From Diphasiastrum complanatum (taxonomy: Eukaryota > Streptophyta > Lycopodiopsida > Lycopodiales > Lycopodiaceae): DNA of 64,000 bases. Shown here one piece after another: positions 35,430 to 46,512 of this stretch. The stretch covers positions 38,618,141-38,682,140 of the forward strand of contig CM055095.1 in NCBI GenBank assembly GCA_029204225.1, in the 5' to 3' direction. The notes under the pieces are model-generated. The model was not told the DNA's origin. It made no database searches and saw only the letters and a list, made by a program, of their open reading frames with translations. Both the position numbers and the translations under genes were made by a program. The stretch's first letter is position 1. Each line of letters starts with the position of its first letter.

Positions 35430-36837
35430 GTTTTGTAGGCTTTTAGGTCAATGTTGGAGGATGTTATGCGACAAAAAGAACCCAAAGAATGTTATTGTAT
35501 ATTATTTTCTTCTGACATGGTTTGGAAGAAGTGGATGCGGGTGATAAAGAAATGGGTCGATGGTTTTTTGATGAATCTAAAGGGCGAGATAAATTCCGAC
35601 ACAAAAAATGAGCTGAAATCTATTACACCATATCTTTTAAGACCAATGCAAGGCTTATCAGATATTGAAGTAAAATTGATTTTTGATAAATTGTTGGATG
35701 AGTCCATTTGATTTGATAAAAAAGATGTCACAACATTTCCATCCAAAGTATTATCCTTGAAGGAATACTCTGACATTACAAAAAATAGAAGACACATGGG
35801 TAAGGCGATTGTGGAGCACATGTCAGAAGAGTACGGTGTCACATTGTCACAAATTGATGTATTTAAGCGATATCATATTGATACTAGCTTTATTGATGAC
35901 ATGTGTAGCAGATGTCCTTCCTGGTGTGAAGAGGCTTCAAAAAGGACTGTAAAGACAACTGAGCTCCCACCGATTGTTAGATCATATTTGAAAGCAAAAT
36001 ATGATTGGATCGAACATAAGGTGGCAAGTTCCAATTTAGAGCCGTAGCTTATAACATCTACAGGAGCCAAGTTTCGTTCGTTTGAGGAAGCACATATTAT
36101 AGATGTTAAAAAACGAATAAGTTTGGCTGTGGTTGATGCTTCTCACGACTTGGATCAATCTTGGTCACAAGGTTCATTTTAAAAATAAATTTGTGCTGTT
36201 GTTGAGTCTACGACCATGGAAAGATTTTCTTTTGTTGTATTTGTTCACAGAACAAAAGGGTTGTATACATGTATGCAAGCAATACATAACTTGTCAATGA
36301 ATCTCACATTGAAGTGGGGACTTACACATACATAAATCATAAATCACAAGATATGTTTCATTCAAATCAAGATTTTATGGTGTTTTATTTCATTGCAGTT
36401 GATACTAGCACTCCATATTCTATCGAAGAATTGCAACAAAAGAATTTCATGTGTATTTTAAAGAAAAAAAGAGCCTACGTTCTCTTTCCATGCAACATCT
36501 GCAGATGACGATGACGAAGTTTCTAAAAAAGCATAAAAAGTGACGCGACATCGTTTTCTAATTGAGACACCAAAATTTGAGTTTGTTGGGATGGTTGGTG
36601 GTGCAATTTATACCAATGTCAAATCATCCATGGTTTTTGAGAATCTGGTTACATGGTTGACATGTAAGTTTTCATTGTTTAATAATTTATTGTCTCACAC
36701 ATTCTTTGTATGTCAGTTTTTGTTTTGTCCAAAGCATATTGTTTTAGTAGCTATTGCTTTTTGTTTGTGTGCGTTTCTTGTTATTTATTTTTGTGTTTAT
36801 AGGTGACTCTGAAGGTGTTAATGATGCTTTCACGGGG
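35430..36837 (+). pseudogene. Unidentified decayed, possibly spliced gene
   Basis: One reading frame stays coding-like from 35,440 to 36,180 (about 245 codons) with only two stops (35,709 and 36,045). It includes FSSDMVWKKWMRVIKKWV, PMQGLSDIEVKLIFDKLL, RHMGKAIVEHMSEEYGV and AKFRSFEEAHIIDVKKRI. It is rich in Lys, Asp and Ile, with no zinc knuckle, DDE or RT motif. Splice-like signals: TTTTGTAG at 35,430, CATTGCAG at 36,397, donor GTAAGT at 36,664 and TTTATAG at 36,801. Further coding-like pieces occur at 36,540-36,664 (ETPKFEFVGMVGGAIYTN) and 36,802-36,837. I do not recognise the family. It could be a captured host gene, a DNA-transposon gene or a retroelement's accessory region. Confidence 0.45.
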
Positions 36838-36843
36838 GGAGTG

Positions 36844-37735
36844 CTAGGACAGGCCACTACAACTAAGCAAAGACATGTTATATCTTTGGTGTAGGGCTTT
36901 GACCTCCATCCCCAGGTGCATATTCTTTGCTTCCAAAAGGTTTAGTTGCGTCTGGATGGGAGCAAGTCGTTGGGACGCTTTGGATTGAAGCTCCCGCACC
37001 TTCGTGGAGGCCTCTCTCAACACTTTGGAGAGGCTTTGGATATAATTATTGAGGTCGTCCTCCTTCTGCTGCAGCTTGGCGATCTCCTGGTGCCCTTCTT
37101 GTTTATGTTGCTGAGTCAAAATCAGCTCGTGCTGCAGCTTGGTGGCTTGCAGCTGTGTGTTGCTTGTTGCCAGGTGTAGTACCCTGCTTTCCAAGATAGC
37201 TTTGCCCACTACCGCATCTAGGATGTATTTCCCCAGAGTCTGGTACGCCATCGCTTGGTCTGTGGGAGCAGCCGGTACACTGGCACTGGTAGGGGCATGT
37301 GTTGTATCGGTCTCGATGACTTGTGGAGTACCGTCATCATCATCTTCTATCAGGTTCTCATTGGACCTGATGCCATCTGGGGTGGTAGGATCAGCCCAAT
37401 TTGGCGATGGTATGAAAACTGTTTGGACAAATGCGTCATCAGGCAATGGTTGGTTGCCCTTGGCAACCTTTGTTGGCGAAGTAGGTGGGGTTTGAGAAGC
37501 AACTGTGGAAATAGGAGTGAGGACGGTTTGTCCGAACGAGAGGATGGGAGGAACAGAGGGGAACTGAAGGGTGGTGTGGAGTATGGAAGAAGGTGAGGAT
37601 GGAGCAGAAAGTGTCTAGCATGGGGGTGAAAAATTGATGACTTGCATCCATGCCAGAGTGTCTCGAGACAATTGAGAATCAGAAGGATTGAATGGAATGG
37701 AAGCAACGGTAGTGGTAGGAGTGATGGAGGATGCG
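36844..37735 (-). pseudogene. Gypsy-B ORF3, C-terminal half
   Basis: Minus strand, 37,735 to the stop at 36,844. A Ser/Thr/Pro-rich segment carries one TAG (about 37,617), then DDAFVQTVFIPSPNWADP and an acidic patch. A long heptad-rich helix region (HLATSNTQLQATKLQHELIL, then LQKEDDLNNYIQSLSKVL) is predicted to be a coiled coil of about 110 residues. The upstream half of the same ORF is at 47,481-48,536 on the plus strand. The two are separated by Copia-E and frame-compatible at its target site. A structural or coat-associated role is conceivable but unproven. Confidence 0.7.
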
Positions 37736-37999
37736 TGTTAGAAATCAATGATAAACTTCATTGTTACACTTCCTAGTTACTATTTACGATGTACTTTATT
37801 ACTAGTTGTAACTAGCCGTAGGATAGTCTAGTAGTCTACTCCTAGGTTCTCCCTCTCTATCAAGGTCAGGGTCTATATGTACATTTCAACATTCAGTATG
37901 ATGTAGTGTGATAGAGTGATATTGCGTGTTCTTTTTCCGTCTCCCTACTTGGTGATTGCTTATGGTGAATGTTTGATGTTGCATTTATGATTGTTGACA
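37736..37999 (+). repeat. Copia-E 5' LTR
   Basis: 264 bp, TGTTAGAAATCAATG to TGTTGACA, directly followed by a perfect primer site. Left flank ATGCG (37,731-37,735). Its partner in opposite orientation is at 48,537-48,795, with about 93-95 percent identity by eye. CTATATGTAC near 37,872 is a possible TATA region. Confidence 0.95.
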
Positions 38000-38011
38000 T
38001 GGTATCAGAGC
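38000..38011 (+). promoter_or_regulatory. Copia-E primer-binding site (tRNA-iMet)
   Basis: TGGTATCAGAGC, the exact canonical plant Copia site complementary to the 3' end of initiator tRNA-Met, adjacent to the LTR end. Confidence 0.96.
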
Positions 38012-38546
38012 AACGATAGTCATGCGTGTCTGATCAGTGGATATAGCTTGTCACAGGCTCCGCAACGAAGTGAGAAAGTCCTTCACAGGAGGTGAAAGCT
38101 TGGAGAGACAAAAAAAAAAAACGTTGGAAGAAATTCTTTTTGATGTATTTTGTAGGTTCTGGAGTCACAATTATTAGTAAAAAAGGAAGACACAGTCCCG
38201 AAGGCATCGGAAAGGCCAGGGCAGCATCAGACAGATTGAAAATCTGTTAAGTGAGAAAAGTTTTACAAATTTATTTTAATCTTTGTGAAAAGTGTCATTT
38301 GTCAAAGAGTTGTGCCAAGAAATCTCTCATTTGTTTGTTTGGGGTACTGCAAATCACACCAGACAGTGTCTAGTACTGTCATTTAGAGCTTTGAAGTTTC
38401 ACACCTTTCACATTATTGATACCTATCTGTTTGAACGATCACTCATTTCGAAATCTAAGCAAAGAGGAGGCGGCGTAGCCGCCGCACCGAAGTAGAGAAT
38501 TTGGAATATTCCCTCTGAAAGTTCTTATATTCTCTCTTTTTTCCAT

Positions 38547-38787
38547 ACCAATATCGGATCCAAGCGTGATAGCTGAAGAGAAACCTGAGCAGTCGTACAT
38601 CCGCGCTCCAGTCCGATATTGTCCCTACCGATATAAGATCCCAGCGCACAAGCTAAAGAAAATTCTGAGCAGTTGTACATCCACGCTCTAGTCCGATATC
38701 GCATGCTCCAATATCGGATCCATGCGCACAAGTTAAAGAGGATCCTGAGCAGCCGTACTTTCGCGCTCCATTCCGATATTAGGTGTA
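38547..38787 (+). repeat. Three tandem 80-bp units, each with terminal inverted arms
   Basis: Units start at 38,547, 38,627 and 38,707, a constant 80-bp period. Each carries CCTGAGCAGTCGTAC (or TTCTGAGCAGTTGTAC) and CGCGCTCCA. Unit ends are complementary: ATATCGGA at the left and TCCGATAT at the right, nine bases (AATATCGGA / TCCGATATT) in unit 3. The left arm of unit 2 is mutated. The array lies in the Copia-E leader, between the primer site and gag. The rest of 38,012-38,852 has no gene. Confidence 0.9.
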
Positions 38788-38852
38788 TAACCAGAAAAAT
38801 ATATAGTTCTGTAGTGTGACAAATTACTTGATCCGGACTCATATGTTCAGTA

Positions 38853-40490
38853 ATGGCAACTCCAAGCGAGAGTGTTCTCAATGAGTCAAGCCGACAACTA
38901 TGCAGTTTAAAAATTCAAACTAAAAAACATTTTGATGGAAAAGGAGCTATGGGAGATCATGACAGGTGAAGAAACAAGGCCAGTGATTAAGGAAGATCAG
39001 CGGGCATTTGACAGGAGAAAACAGAAAGCACAAAATGTCATCAACTTATCAGTTAGAGATGCAATTATTCCCTACATTTCAGATTCAAAAGGACCAAAAG
39101 AAGCATGGGATACGTTGAAGGCATTGTTTGAGACCACAAACACATCTCGAGTGCTATTCCTGAAGTTGAAGTTGCACACATTGCGGATGGATGATGGTGC
39201 AACTGTTGTTGATCACCTACTGAAGATCAAAGAGATTCGTGACCAATTAGCAGCAGTTGGAGAGCGAGTACAGGATCGTGAGATCGTGCAGTTGACATTG
39301 AATAGTTTGAGTGAGTCACATCAAATGTTTGTGACAAGTATAGCCACACGAGAAAATCTTCCAGCCTATGAAGAGTTAGGTGGATTGCTTTTGCAGGATG
39401 AAGAACGTCAAGAGAACTTGAGTCATCGCAACAGGGGATTTGTGTGAGAAATTGGCAAATATCTAGCTTGGTATTTTTTATGATAGAAGTTTGTAAGTGA
39501 ATCTCACATGTGTGGAGGATGTTCCCACGTGTGGAGAATTGTAAAGTAAATAAAAAATGTTTGATATAGGGGTCTCATAGAATTTCATAGTCAAGCATTT
39601 AGGTGTAGGATGTTGATAGGGTCAAATTTGGCATAGATGGCAAATTATCCATTTCCACTTGTAATGCCACTATTGAGCCAAAATAGAGTAGGAGGCCAAA
39701 CTCGTGCCAATTAGAGTGTAAAAAAGTGTAATGCTTTTTTTTGATGAAGTTTAAGAGGTCCGATAGGATTTAGAGGTGGAACCATGAGTGGTCCAATAGA
39801 ATTTGAAGTTTGCTTGAAAATGGTCCAATAGAATTTAGAGGTGAATGGATCAATGGTCCAATAGGATTAAGAGGTGGCAAAAGTGTGGTCCAATCATAGT
39901 TAAGCATAGTGATAGCTCATGGATCTACTAGTATCATTGTACTTCTCATTTGGATCTAATTGATTTTGAGATTGAGTGGATTTTGAGTGTAAGTGATTTT
40001 CTAGCTTTCTCTCTCTACTCAAGAGCTATTGAAGATTTTCTCTCTCTACCCGAGGAGAGCAGCTTGTTTTTACTTAGATTACTTTTGGAACACTTCCCAC
40101 ATGTGTGAGTCAGAGTTGGAAGTGATTGAATGCATGTAGTATTGTGTTTTTGCCATAGAATCAAAGATAGATCTTGAATCTCAATCTAGTCTTGATCTTG
40201 GTGCATCTACACACCTTAGGAGATCACAAGTACATGTTGTGGACAGTCCACACATGTGAAATCAACAATTTGATCAAGCTCTTGCAGTGAGAGGACGTGT
40301 TGGCAGATTTGGTCGTGGAAACTCATATCATGGTCGTGGAAACTCATATCATGGATCGTTCCAACAATTTCAAGAACAATCCAATGATGGCCCAAATTGA
40401 GGCAATTGGAATCAAGGCCGAGGTCAAGGACGCGGCTATTTTTGGATCTTCAAGAGATCTTGATCAACGAGGAATATAGGCTTCGAGCAA
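38853..40490 (+). pseudogene. Copia-E gag, interrupted by a solo LTR
   Basis: Gag begins at ATG 38,853 (MATPSESVLNESS), shifts frame near 38,885 and has a stop where the conserved Trp of the YxxW motif is expected. UBN2 domain follows from 38,930: ELWEIMTGEE, then GPKEAWDTLKALFETTNTSR and FLKLKLHTLRM. At 39,442 the frame is split by the LTR-D solo LTR and resumes at 40,268 with an arginine/glycine-rich tail (RGRVGRFGRGNSYHGRGNS), which includes a 21-bp tandem duplication. It gives way near 40,490 to Copia-C gag. Gag binds genomic RNA in the retrotransposon particle. Confidence 0.88.
39443..40267 (+). repeat. Solo LTR, family D, with target duplication
   Basis: 825 bp, TGTGAGAAATTGG to TGAAATCAACA. 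It is flanked by ATTTG at 39,438-39,442 and ATTTG at 40,268-40,272, a perfect 5-bp target-site duplication. Internally it contains repeated GGTCCAATAG words (39,790-39,900) and CACACATGTG near its 3' end. It inserted into Copia-E gag and lost its internal region by LTR-LTR recombination. No other copy is in the window. Confidence 0.95.
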
Positions 40491-43400
40491 GAGGTGGATC
40501 TACATTGACACTTCAAGAGGATGCTATGTTCAGAAGGGCAAATTCAAGGGCAAAACTAAAAGTAAGTGGTCTAAAGGACAAGATCAAGTGGATGCTTCTT
40601 CAAGTGGCAAAAATAAGGATAGATCAAAGCTCAAGTGCTTCTATTGTGGCATCAAAGGACACTTTGCAAGTGAGTTCTACAAGAAGAAGAGAGATCAAGG
40701 AGACAAGCAAGGTAATTTTACTCTTGATGAGGATGGTTTGGATGTTCAAGATGCAATTGATGATGCTTTTGTGATGTCTTCATGTATGCTTGCTAATGAT
40801 GGAGATCTAGATCCTTGGTAATTTGATAGTGGAGCAAGTTCACACATGACCTTTCACAAAGAGTACTTCACTTCTTTGTTGGCATATGGAGATGACAGAG
40901 GGTGATCTACATGGCCAATGGTGGTGAGTGTGCAATCAAAGGGACTGGCAGAATTCCTATTTCTCTCTCTACAAATAGGAATGTTCATTTGGAGGATGTC
41001 TTGTTTATTCCATCTACTACCAAGAATTTGCTTAGTGTGAGTCAAATCCTAAGTAAGGGCCTCAAGGTGGAGTTTGATGGAGATGCTTGTTTGATCAAAA
41101 GAAAGGATGTCTTGATTGGAAAAGGTAAAAGGCAAGGGAAATTGTTCAAACTTGATGCTTGTGTTATTGCTAGCCAAGTTGGATGTGTTGAAAGGGAGCA
41201 AATTTCTATTCAAGAGGTTTGGCACAAAAGGATCGGACACCTCAACTTCAAGTCATTGGAGGTAATGGCAAGGAAGAAGGTTGTGATTGGTCTTCCAAGT
41301 TTCTTAAGTAATGACAAGCATGTTTCTAAGTCTTCTGCTTTGTCAAAGTCACATAGACTACCTTATACTAGATGTACATGTAGATCTACAAAGCCTTTTC
41401 AAGTTGTACATTTGGATATTCATGGATTTACTACAATTAGCAATAGTGGAGCTAAGATGTATGTAACATTCATTGATGATTTTAGTAGATTTTGTTGGAT
41501 TTATCTACTAAAGAGCAAGGATGAAGTGTATGATGTCTTTTTCAAGTTCAAGAATTCAAGGGAGAACCAATTTTCCACAAAGATAAAGTGCTTGAGAGGT
41601 GACAATGGTGGTGAGTACATATCTAACAAGTTCAAGGCCTTTTGTGATGAGCATGGGATCAAGAGGGGGCAACATCAAGGACCCCACAACAAAATGGAGT
41701 GGCTGAAAGGAAGAATAGGACTTTATGTGAAAGTGCTAAAGCTATGAGGTTAAGTGCTAATCTTGACAAACCATTTTGGGATCAAGCTTTGTTGTGTGCC
41801 AATTTCTTGTGCAATAGGTGGCCGAGTGCTATTTTGGATGGAAGGACACCTTTTGAGATGCTATTCAAGAGGAGGCCGAGTGTCAACTTTCTAAGAACCT
41901 TTGGATTCACATGCTATGTCAACATTACTCTTGATGATAGGACCAAGGAGGATCCATCTTCAAGAAGAGGTATTTTTGTTGGATATAGTGAGGTGAGTAA
42001 AGCCTACAAGGTTTACATTTCTTCTACTAACAAAGTGACTGTTGGTAGAGATGTCATTTTTTATGAGGGGAACATTCCAAAGGTGTCTTCAAGCATGATT
42101 GATGGTAAAGTGGATGGATCTAACATTCTTGATGTTGATGAGAAGGATCTTACTTTGGATGGTGGTGATGATGGACTTTCATCAACTCAAAAGCCAAGGA
42201 GAACATCAAGAGAAAGACAAGTACCTTCAAGGCTCACATATGATCAAAAGGGTAAACAAGTAGTTTCTGAAAATTATGTTGCTTTCCTAACCTCTTTGGA
42301 TGAGCCTACAAATGTAGATCAAGCAAGGAAAGAAGAGGAGTGGATCCAGGCAATGGATCTCGAGTATAAAGCTCTTATGAAGAATGGAACATGGAGATTG
42401 GTGGAGTTGCCTAAGGACAAGAAAGCTATTGGATGCAAATGGATCTTCAAGGTGAAGACAAACCAAGATGGATCTATCAACAAGTACAAGACAAGGTTAG
42501 TGGCAAAAGGATATGCTCAACAACAAGGAATTGACTATGATGAGACCTTTGCACCCGTGGGAAAGATGGTAAGCATTCGAGTCATCATTTCACTTGCTAC
42601 ACTTTATAGATATGATCTATGACAAATGGACATTTCAAATGCATTCTTGAATGGTGATCTTGAGGGGGAAGTATACATGGAGCAACCCGAGAGCTACATT
42701 TCATCAACAAAGCCAAATCATGTGTGTCTTCTACAAAAGAGTTTGTATGGCCTTAAGCAAGCACCAAGGAGTTGGTATGCTAAGCTTAACACTTTTTTAC
42801 TCTCTCAAGGCTTTGTTATGAGTGAGTATGATCATTCACTTTATTATAGGTTTGCTAGAAATGATGATACCATCTTGCTAATCTATGTGGATGATATCAT
42901 CTTGAGTGGTGGAGACAATCAAGATGTGGAAGATATCAAGAATGCTCTTAAGAAGGAGTCTGAGGTGCATGATCTTGGTAATTTGCATTACATTTTAGGA
43001 ATAGAAGTCATTAGATCTTCTCGATCTACTTTCATTTGTCAAGAGAAGTATGCTAATTCTATTCTAGAAAGATTTCATATGGTAGATGCAAAAGCTATTG
43101 ATACACCTATGGAGTCTCATGTAAAGCTAACTTTAAGAGGTAATGAAAGATCCTTCGAGGACATTACTCTTTATAGGAAGCTAGTAAGTTCACTCATCTA
43201 TCTATCCATTACTAGACCTGATCTAAGCTATTGTGTTGGAAGATTGAGTCAATTCATGCAAGATCCTAGTGAGGAGCATTGGAAGCTAGGAAAGCGAGTT
43301 TTGAGGTACATCATTGGAACTCAAGATTTTGGCATATTGTATGAGGGATCATCACCTAATATTTTTGGATTTTCAAATTTGGACTATGTTAGAGATGTAA

Positions 43401-43856
43401 TGGATAGGAAATCCATTAATTCTTATTGTATTTTCATAGGTGATGGAGCTATATCATGGATGTCAAAGAAACAAGCCACTATCTCATTGTCATCTAGTGA
43501 GGCCGAGTACAAAGCTCTTACACATTGCACAAAGGAGATGGTATGGATCAAGATGATGATCAAGGATCTTCACTTGCTAAATTTTTCAGAGAGCCCAATC
43601 ATCTTTTGTGACAATCAATCAGCCCAAAGAATGGCATCCAATCCTATCTTTCATGCTAGGAGCAAGCATATTGAGATACAATATCATTTTGTGAGGGAGT
43701 GAGTCATTGCAAAGGAGGTGGAGCTTCAACATGTGTCTTCAAGGGAATGGGTAGCAGATATCTTCACCAAAGCATTGGGAAAAGACTTGTTCATGAAGCA
43801 TAGGACTTCACTTAGAGTATTATCAAAGTCTATGCTAAAACTAGTTGAAGAGGGAG
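40490..43856 (+). pseudogene. Copia-C gag (part)-protease-integrase-RT-RNase H
   Basis: Gag tail with zinc knuckle CFYCGIKGHFASEF (last Cys replaced by Phe). Protease FDSGASSHM follows a stop at about 40,819. Frameshift near 40,900. Integrase (40,902-41,747, then 41,699 on): VWHKRIGHLNF, VHLDIHG, RGDNGGEY and VAERKNRT. RT and RNase H run in one frame to 43,856 with single stops at 42,620 and 43,700: [56 protein letters not shown]. It ends at the purine tract GTTGAAGAGGGAG. 5' LTR, primer site and gag N-terminus are missing. Confidence 0.93.
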
Positions 43857-44505
43857 TGTGAAAGATTCAACTATTTTCATCACATTTTGTAATATTTTCA
43901 TATTTGGCATATTGAGGCCAAACCTTGTTTTAGACTTAGAGGTTGACTTTTCAAAGTTCATTAATCTAAATTTCATTTGAATAAACACTTTTTGAAAGTG
44001 TAGTAAAGTTAGAATGCCAGTTTAAGTAGATTCAATTTGAATAGTTGGGTACATTGAATCTAGACCCAAAATTAGTAGGGTTAGCATTTTGGTGGGAAAG
44101 GCAAGTGGCCAAATAGGGTTTGGACCTGTTATAAAAGGATGTAACTCATGGAGAGAGTGATCTTTTCTCTTCTCTATCTCATTTCATGCTTATACATGTT
44201 TCTCTTGGGTTCTACTATCCATTGGTGCACTATCTTAGTGATTGCCTGCAATTCTATGTGTAGAATGATCTATATTTGCTATTTTTGGATCCACACGTGT
44301 GAAATACAGTAGTTTGCTAGTTTTGTATGGACAGCAACAGTACATAATCATTTCATTCAAATTTGATCAGGTTCTATTGATGTTTGCATCTCAAATTGTG
44401 TGTAGATGCTGATACTTCTACATTGGTGAGATTGGTAGTGTATTTCTCTTTCTAACCAAAGATCATTCAACTAGATTGGATCTTAAGGATCTAAAATCTT
44501 TCACA
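43857..44505 (+). repeat. Copia-C 3' LTR
   Basis: 649 bp, TGTGAAAGATTCAAC to ATCTTTCACA. TATAAAAG at 44,130 is a good TATA box. The palindrome CACACGTGTG lies at 44,293. Its right flank is Gypsy-B RNase H. The solo LTR at 8,823 is the same family. Confidence 0.94.
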
Positions 44506-46512
44506 AGATCCACATTGGAACAAGGAAGCCCTAAAGGTACTGGTTTTAGCACCAATATTATGCCCACCCATTTGGTCCATTGAGTTTCACGTGCATACAG
44601 ACACATCGAAGTATGCAGTTGGAGCAGTCTTAACCCAGCCAGGTGAACACAAAAAGGATTCTCCAATCTGATTTACAAGTCGACAGCTTAGTGATACCGA
44701 AATGAATTATTCAACCACAAAGTGGGAAGCACTGGCAATGATCTATGTGATTAAGAAATTTTGACACTACCTTTTTGTTTTTTATACGGACCATCAACCC
44801 TTGCTCTATCTCGTTAATAAAACTTGCAACACCAGAAGAATCACCAGATGGCTACTTTTGTTGTTGAAATTTGATTTTTGGATAGTAGTTCGCAAGGGAG
44901 AACAACACTACATGGCAGATCATGTGTTACAAATCAAGGGAAAGGAGATTGCAACCCAACCCGACGATGAGCTGGTAGATGTTGCCTTATTTTATGTGGA
45001 CACAATACCAGAATGGGCTGTCGACATTGTTGAATATCTAATGTGGGGCCAACCAGACAAATCACTACCAAAGGCGGAATAGCGAAAATTGATCTTCAAG
45101 GCTAGACCTTATCAGCTGATTGTCGGCCAGTAGTATCGAAGATGACTCGACAGAATTCTTCGGCGGTGTATTCTTCCTCATGAAGCCACCCAGATAATTT
45201 CGCTTTCACATGCAGGCATGGGTGGAGGTCATTTTGCATCCGACATTACAGTTTGCAAGATCCTGCAATCAGGTAGTTGGTGGCCAACGATTCATAAGGA
45301 TACGGAGGAATACCTGAAAAAGTGTAATGTGTGCCAAAGGGCGAAAAGACCAACGAGATTGAATTATGACCTTATCAGCTGATTACAGGCCAGTTATATC
45401 GAAGAGGACCAGACGAATTCTTCGGCGGTGTATTCTTCCTCATGAGGCCACCCAGATCATTTCACTTTCACATGAAGGCATGGGTGGGGGCCATTTTGCA
45501 TCCGACATTACAGTTCACAAGATCCTACAATTAGGATGTTGGTGGCCAACGATTTATAAGGATATGGAGAAATACTTAAAAAAGTGCGATGTGTGCCAAA
45601 GGGCAAGAAGGCCAACGAGATCGAATTATGACCTACTGCACCCGGTCTTAGCCAAAGCACCATTCGAAAAGTGGGGATTGGATTACATCGGTCCAATTCA
45701 TCCTACAGCAAGGAGTTCCCAGGCTCGATACATAATCGTAGCCACAAACTACCTCACCAAGTGGGTCGAAGCCAAGGCAGTAAGAGTAGTTGATGCAAGG
45801 AGCACTGCCAAGTTCCTTTATGAAAATATCATTGTGCGCTTTGGATGCCCAATAGAGCTAGTCATCGATCGTGGAAGCCATTTCATCAATGAGACCATCA
45901 AGGTCCTGTTGAAGGAATTATTTGTGATCCACAGAACCAGTACGCCTTATTATCCTCGTGGTAATGGGCAAGCAGAATCATCCAATAACATCCTGTGTAG
46001 CGTGCTCACAAAAACAGTTGAAGCTAGTAGATCAGATTGGGAACACTTGTTGCATGCTGCACTGTGGGCATTCAGGACAGCATATAAAGGAAACACTGAT
46101 CAAACACCCTTCCAATTGGTATATGGTCAGGATGTTGTGAGGCCAGTAGAGTTTTCAATTCCTTCGTTAAGGATTGCCACCACGCAATGTCTTAATGAGT
46201 CCAAATCTCTACAACTACGCCACGAAGCTCTGCATAAACTCTATGAAACACGCTTACTCACTGGCAGCTGAAAAGGAAAGACGCAAAGCATGACATGATT
46301 GCAGATTACAAAAGAAGGATCTTTGCTCTGAAATCTGGTCCTGATGTATAAAACCAAGGCGACCAAGGGAAAGTTAAAATCCACAGGCGAAGGTCCTTAT
46401 CGGATCAAGAAAATTGTTAATCATGGAGCCGTGAATTTAGAAAAGCTAGATGAGACACCATTCGATACACCCATTAACGGTAGCTGGTTGCACAAGTACT
46501 GGCCGCCATAGT
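44506..46512 (+). pseudogene. Gypsy-B RNase H and integrase
   Basis: RNase H (44,506-45,080): FHVHTDTSKYAVGAVLTQPG, FYTDHQPLLYLVNK and WIVVRKGEQHYMADH, with stops. Integrase frame 45,366-46,271 has zinc ligands H36, H43, C74 and C77 and the catalytic triad D106, D168 and E204 (GLDYIGP, VIDRGSH, NGQAESS). After a frameshift near 46,270 the C-terminal domain reads DLVLMYKTKATKGKL, then GPYRIKKIVNHGAVNL, ending NGSWLHKYWPP. There is no chromodomain, consistent with the Athila/Tat side of plant Gypsy. The zinc-finger region is duplicated in tandem. Confidence 0.92.
45106..45634 (+). repeat. 263-bp tandem duplication over the integrase zinc finger
   Basis: Copies at 45,106-45,368 and 45,369-45,634, each starting ACCTTATCAGCTGATT and ending GAATTATGACCT. 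They differ by scattered substitutions and a 1-nt indel after CGAAGA, which puts the two copies in different frames. The related minus copy at 55,769-56,257 has a single copy. Confidence 0.93.
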
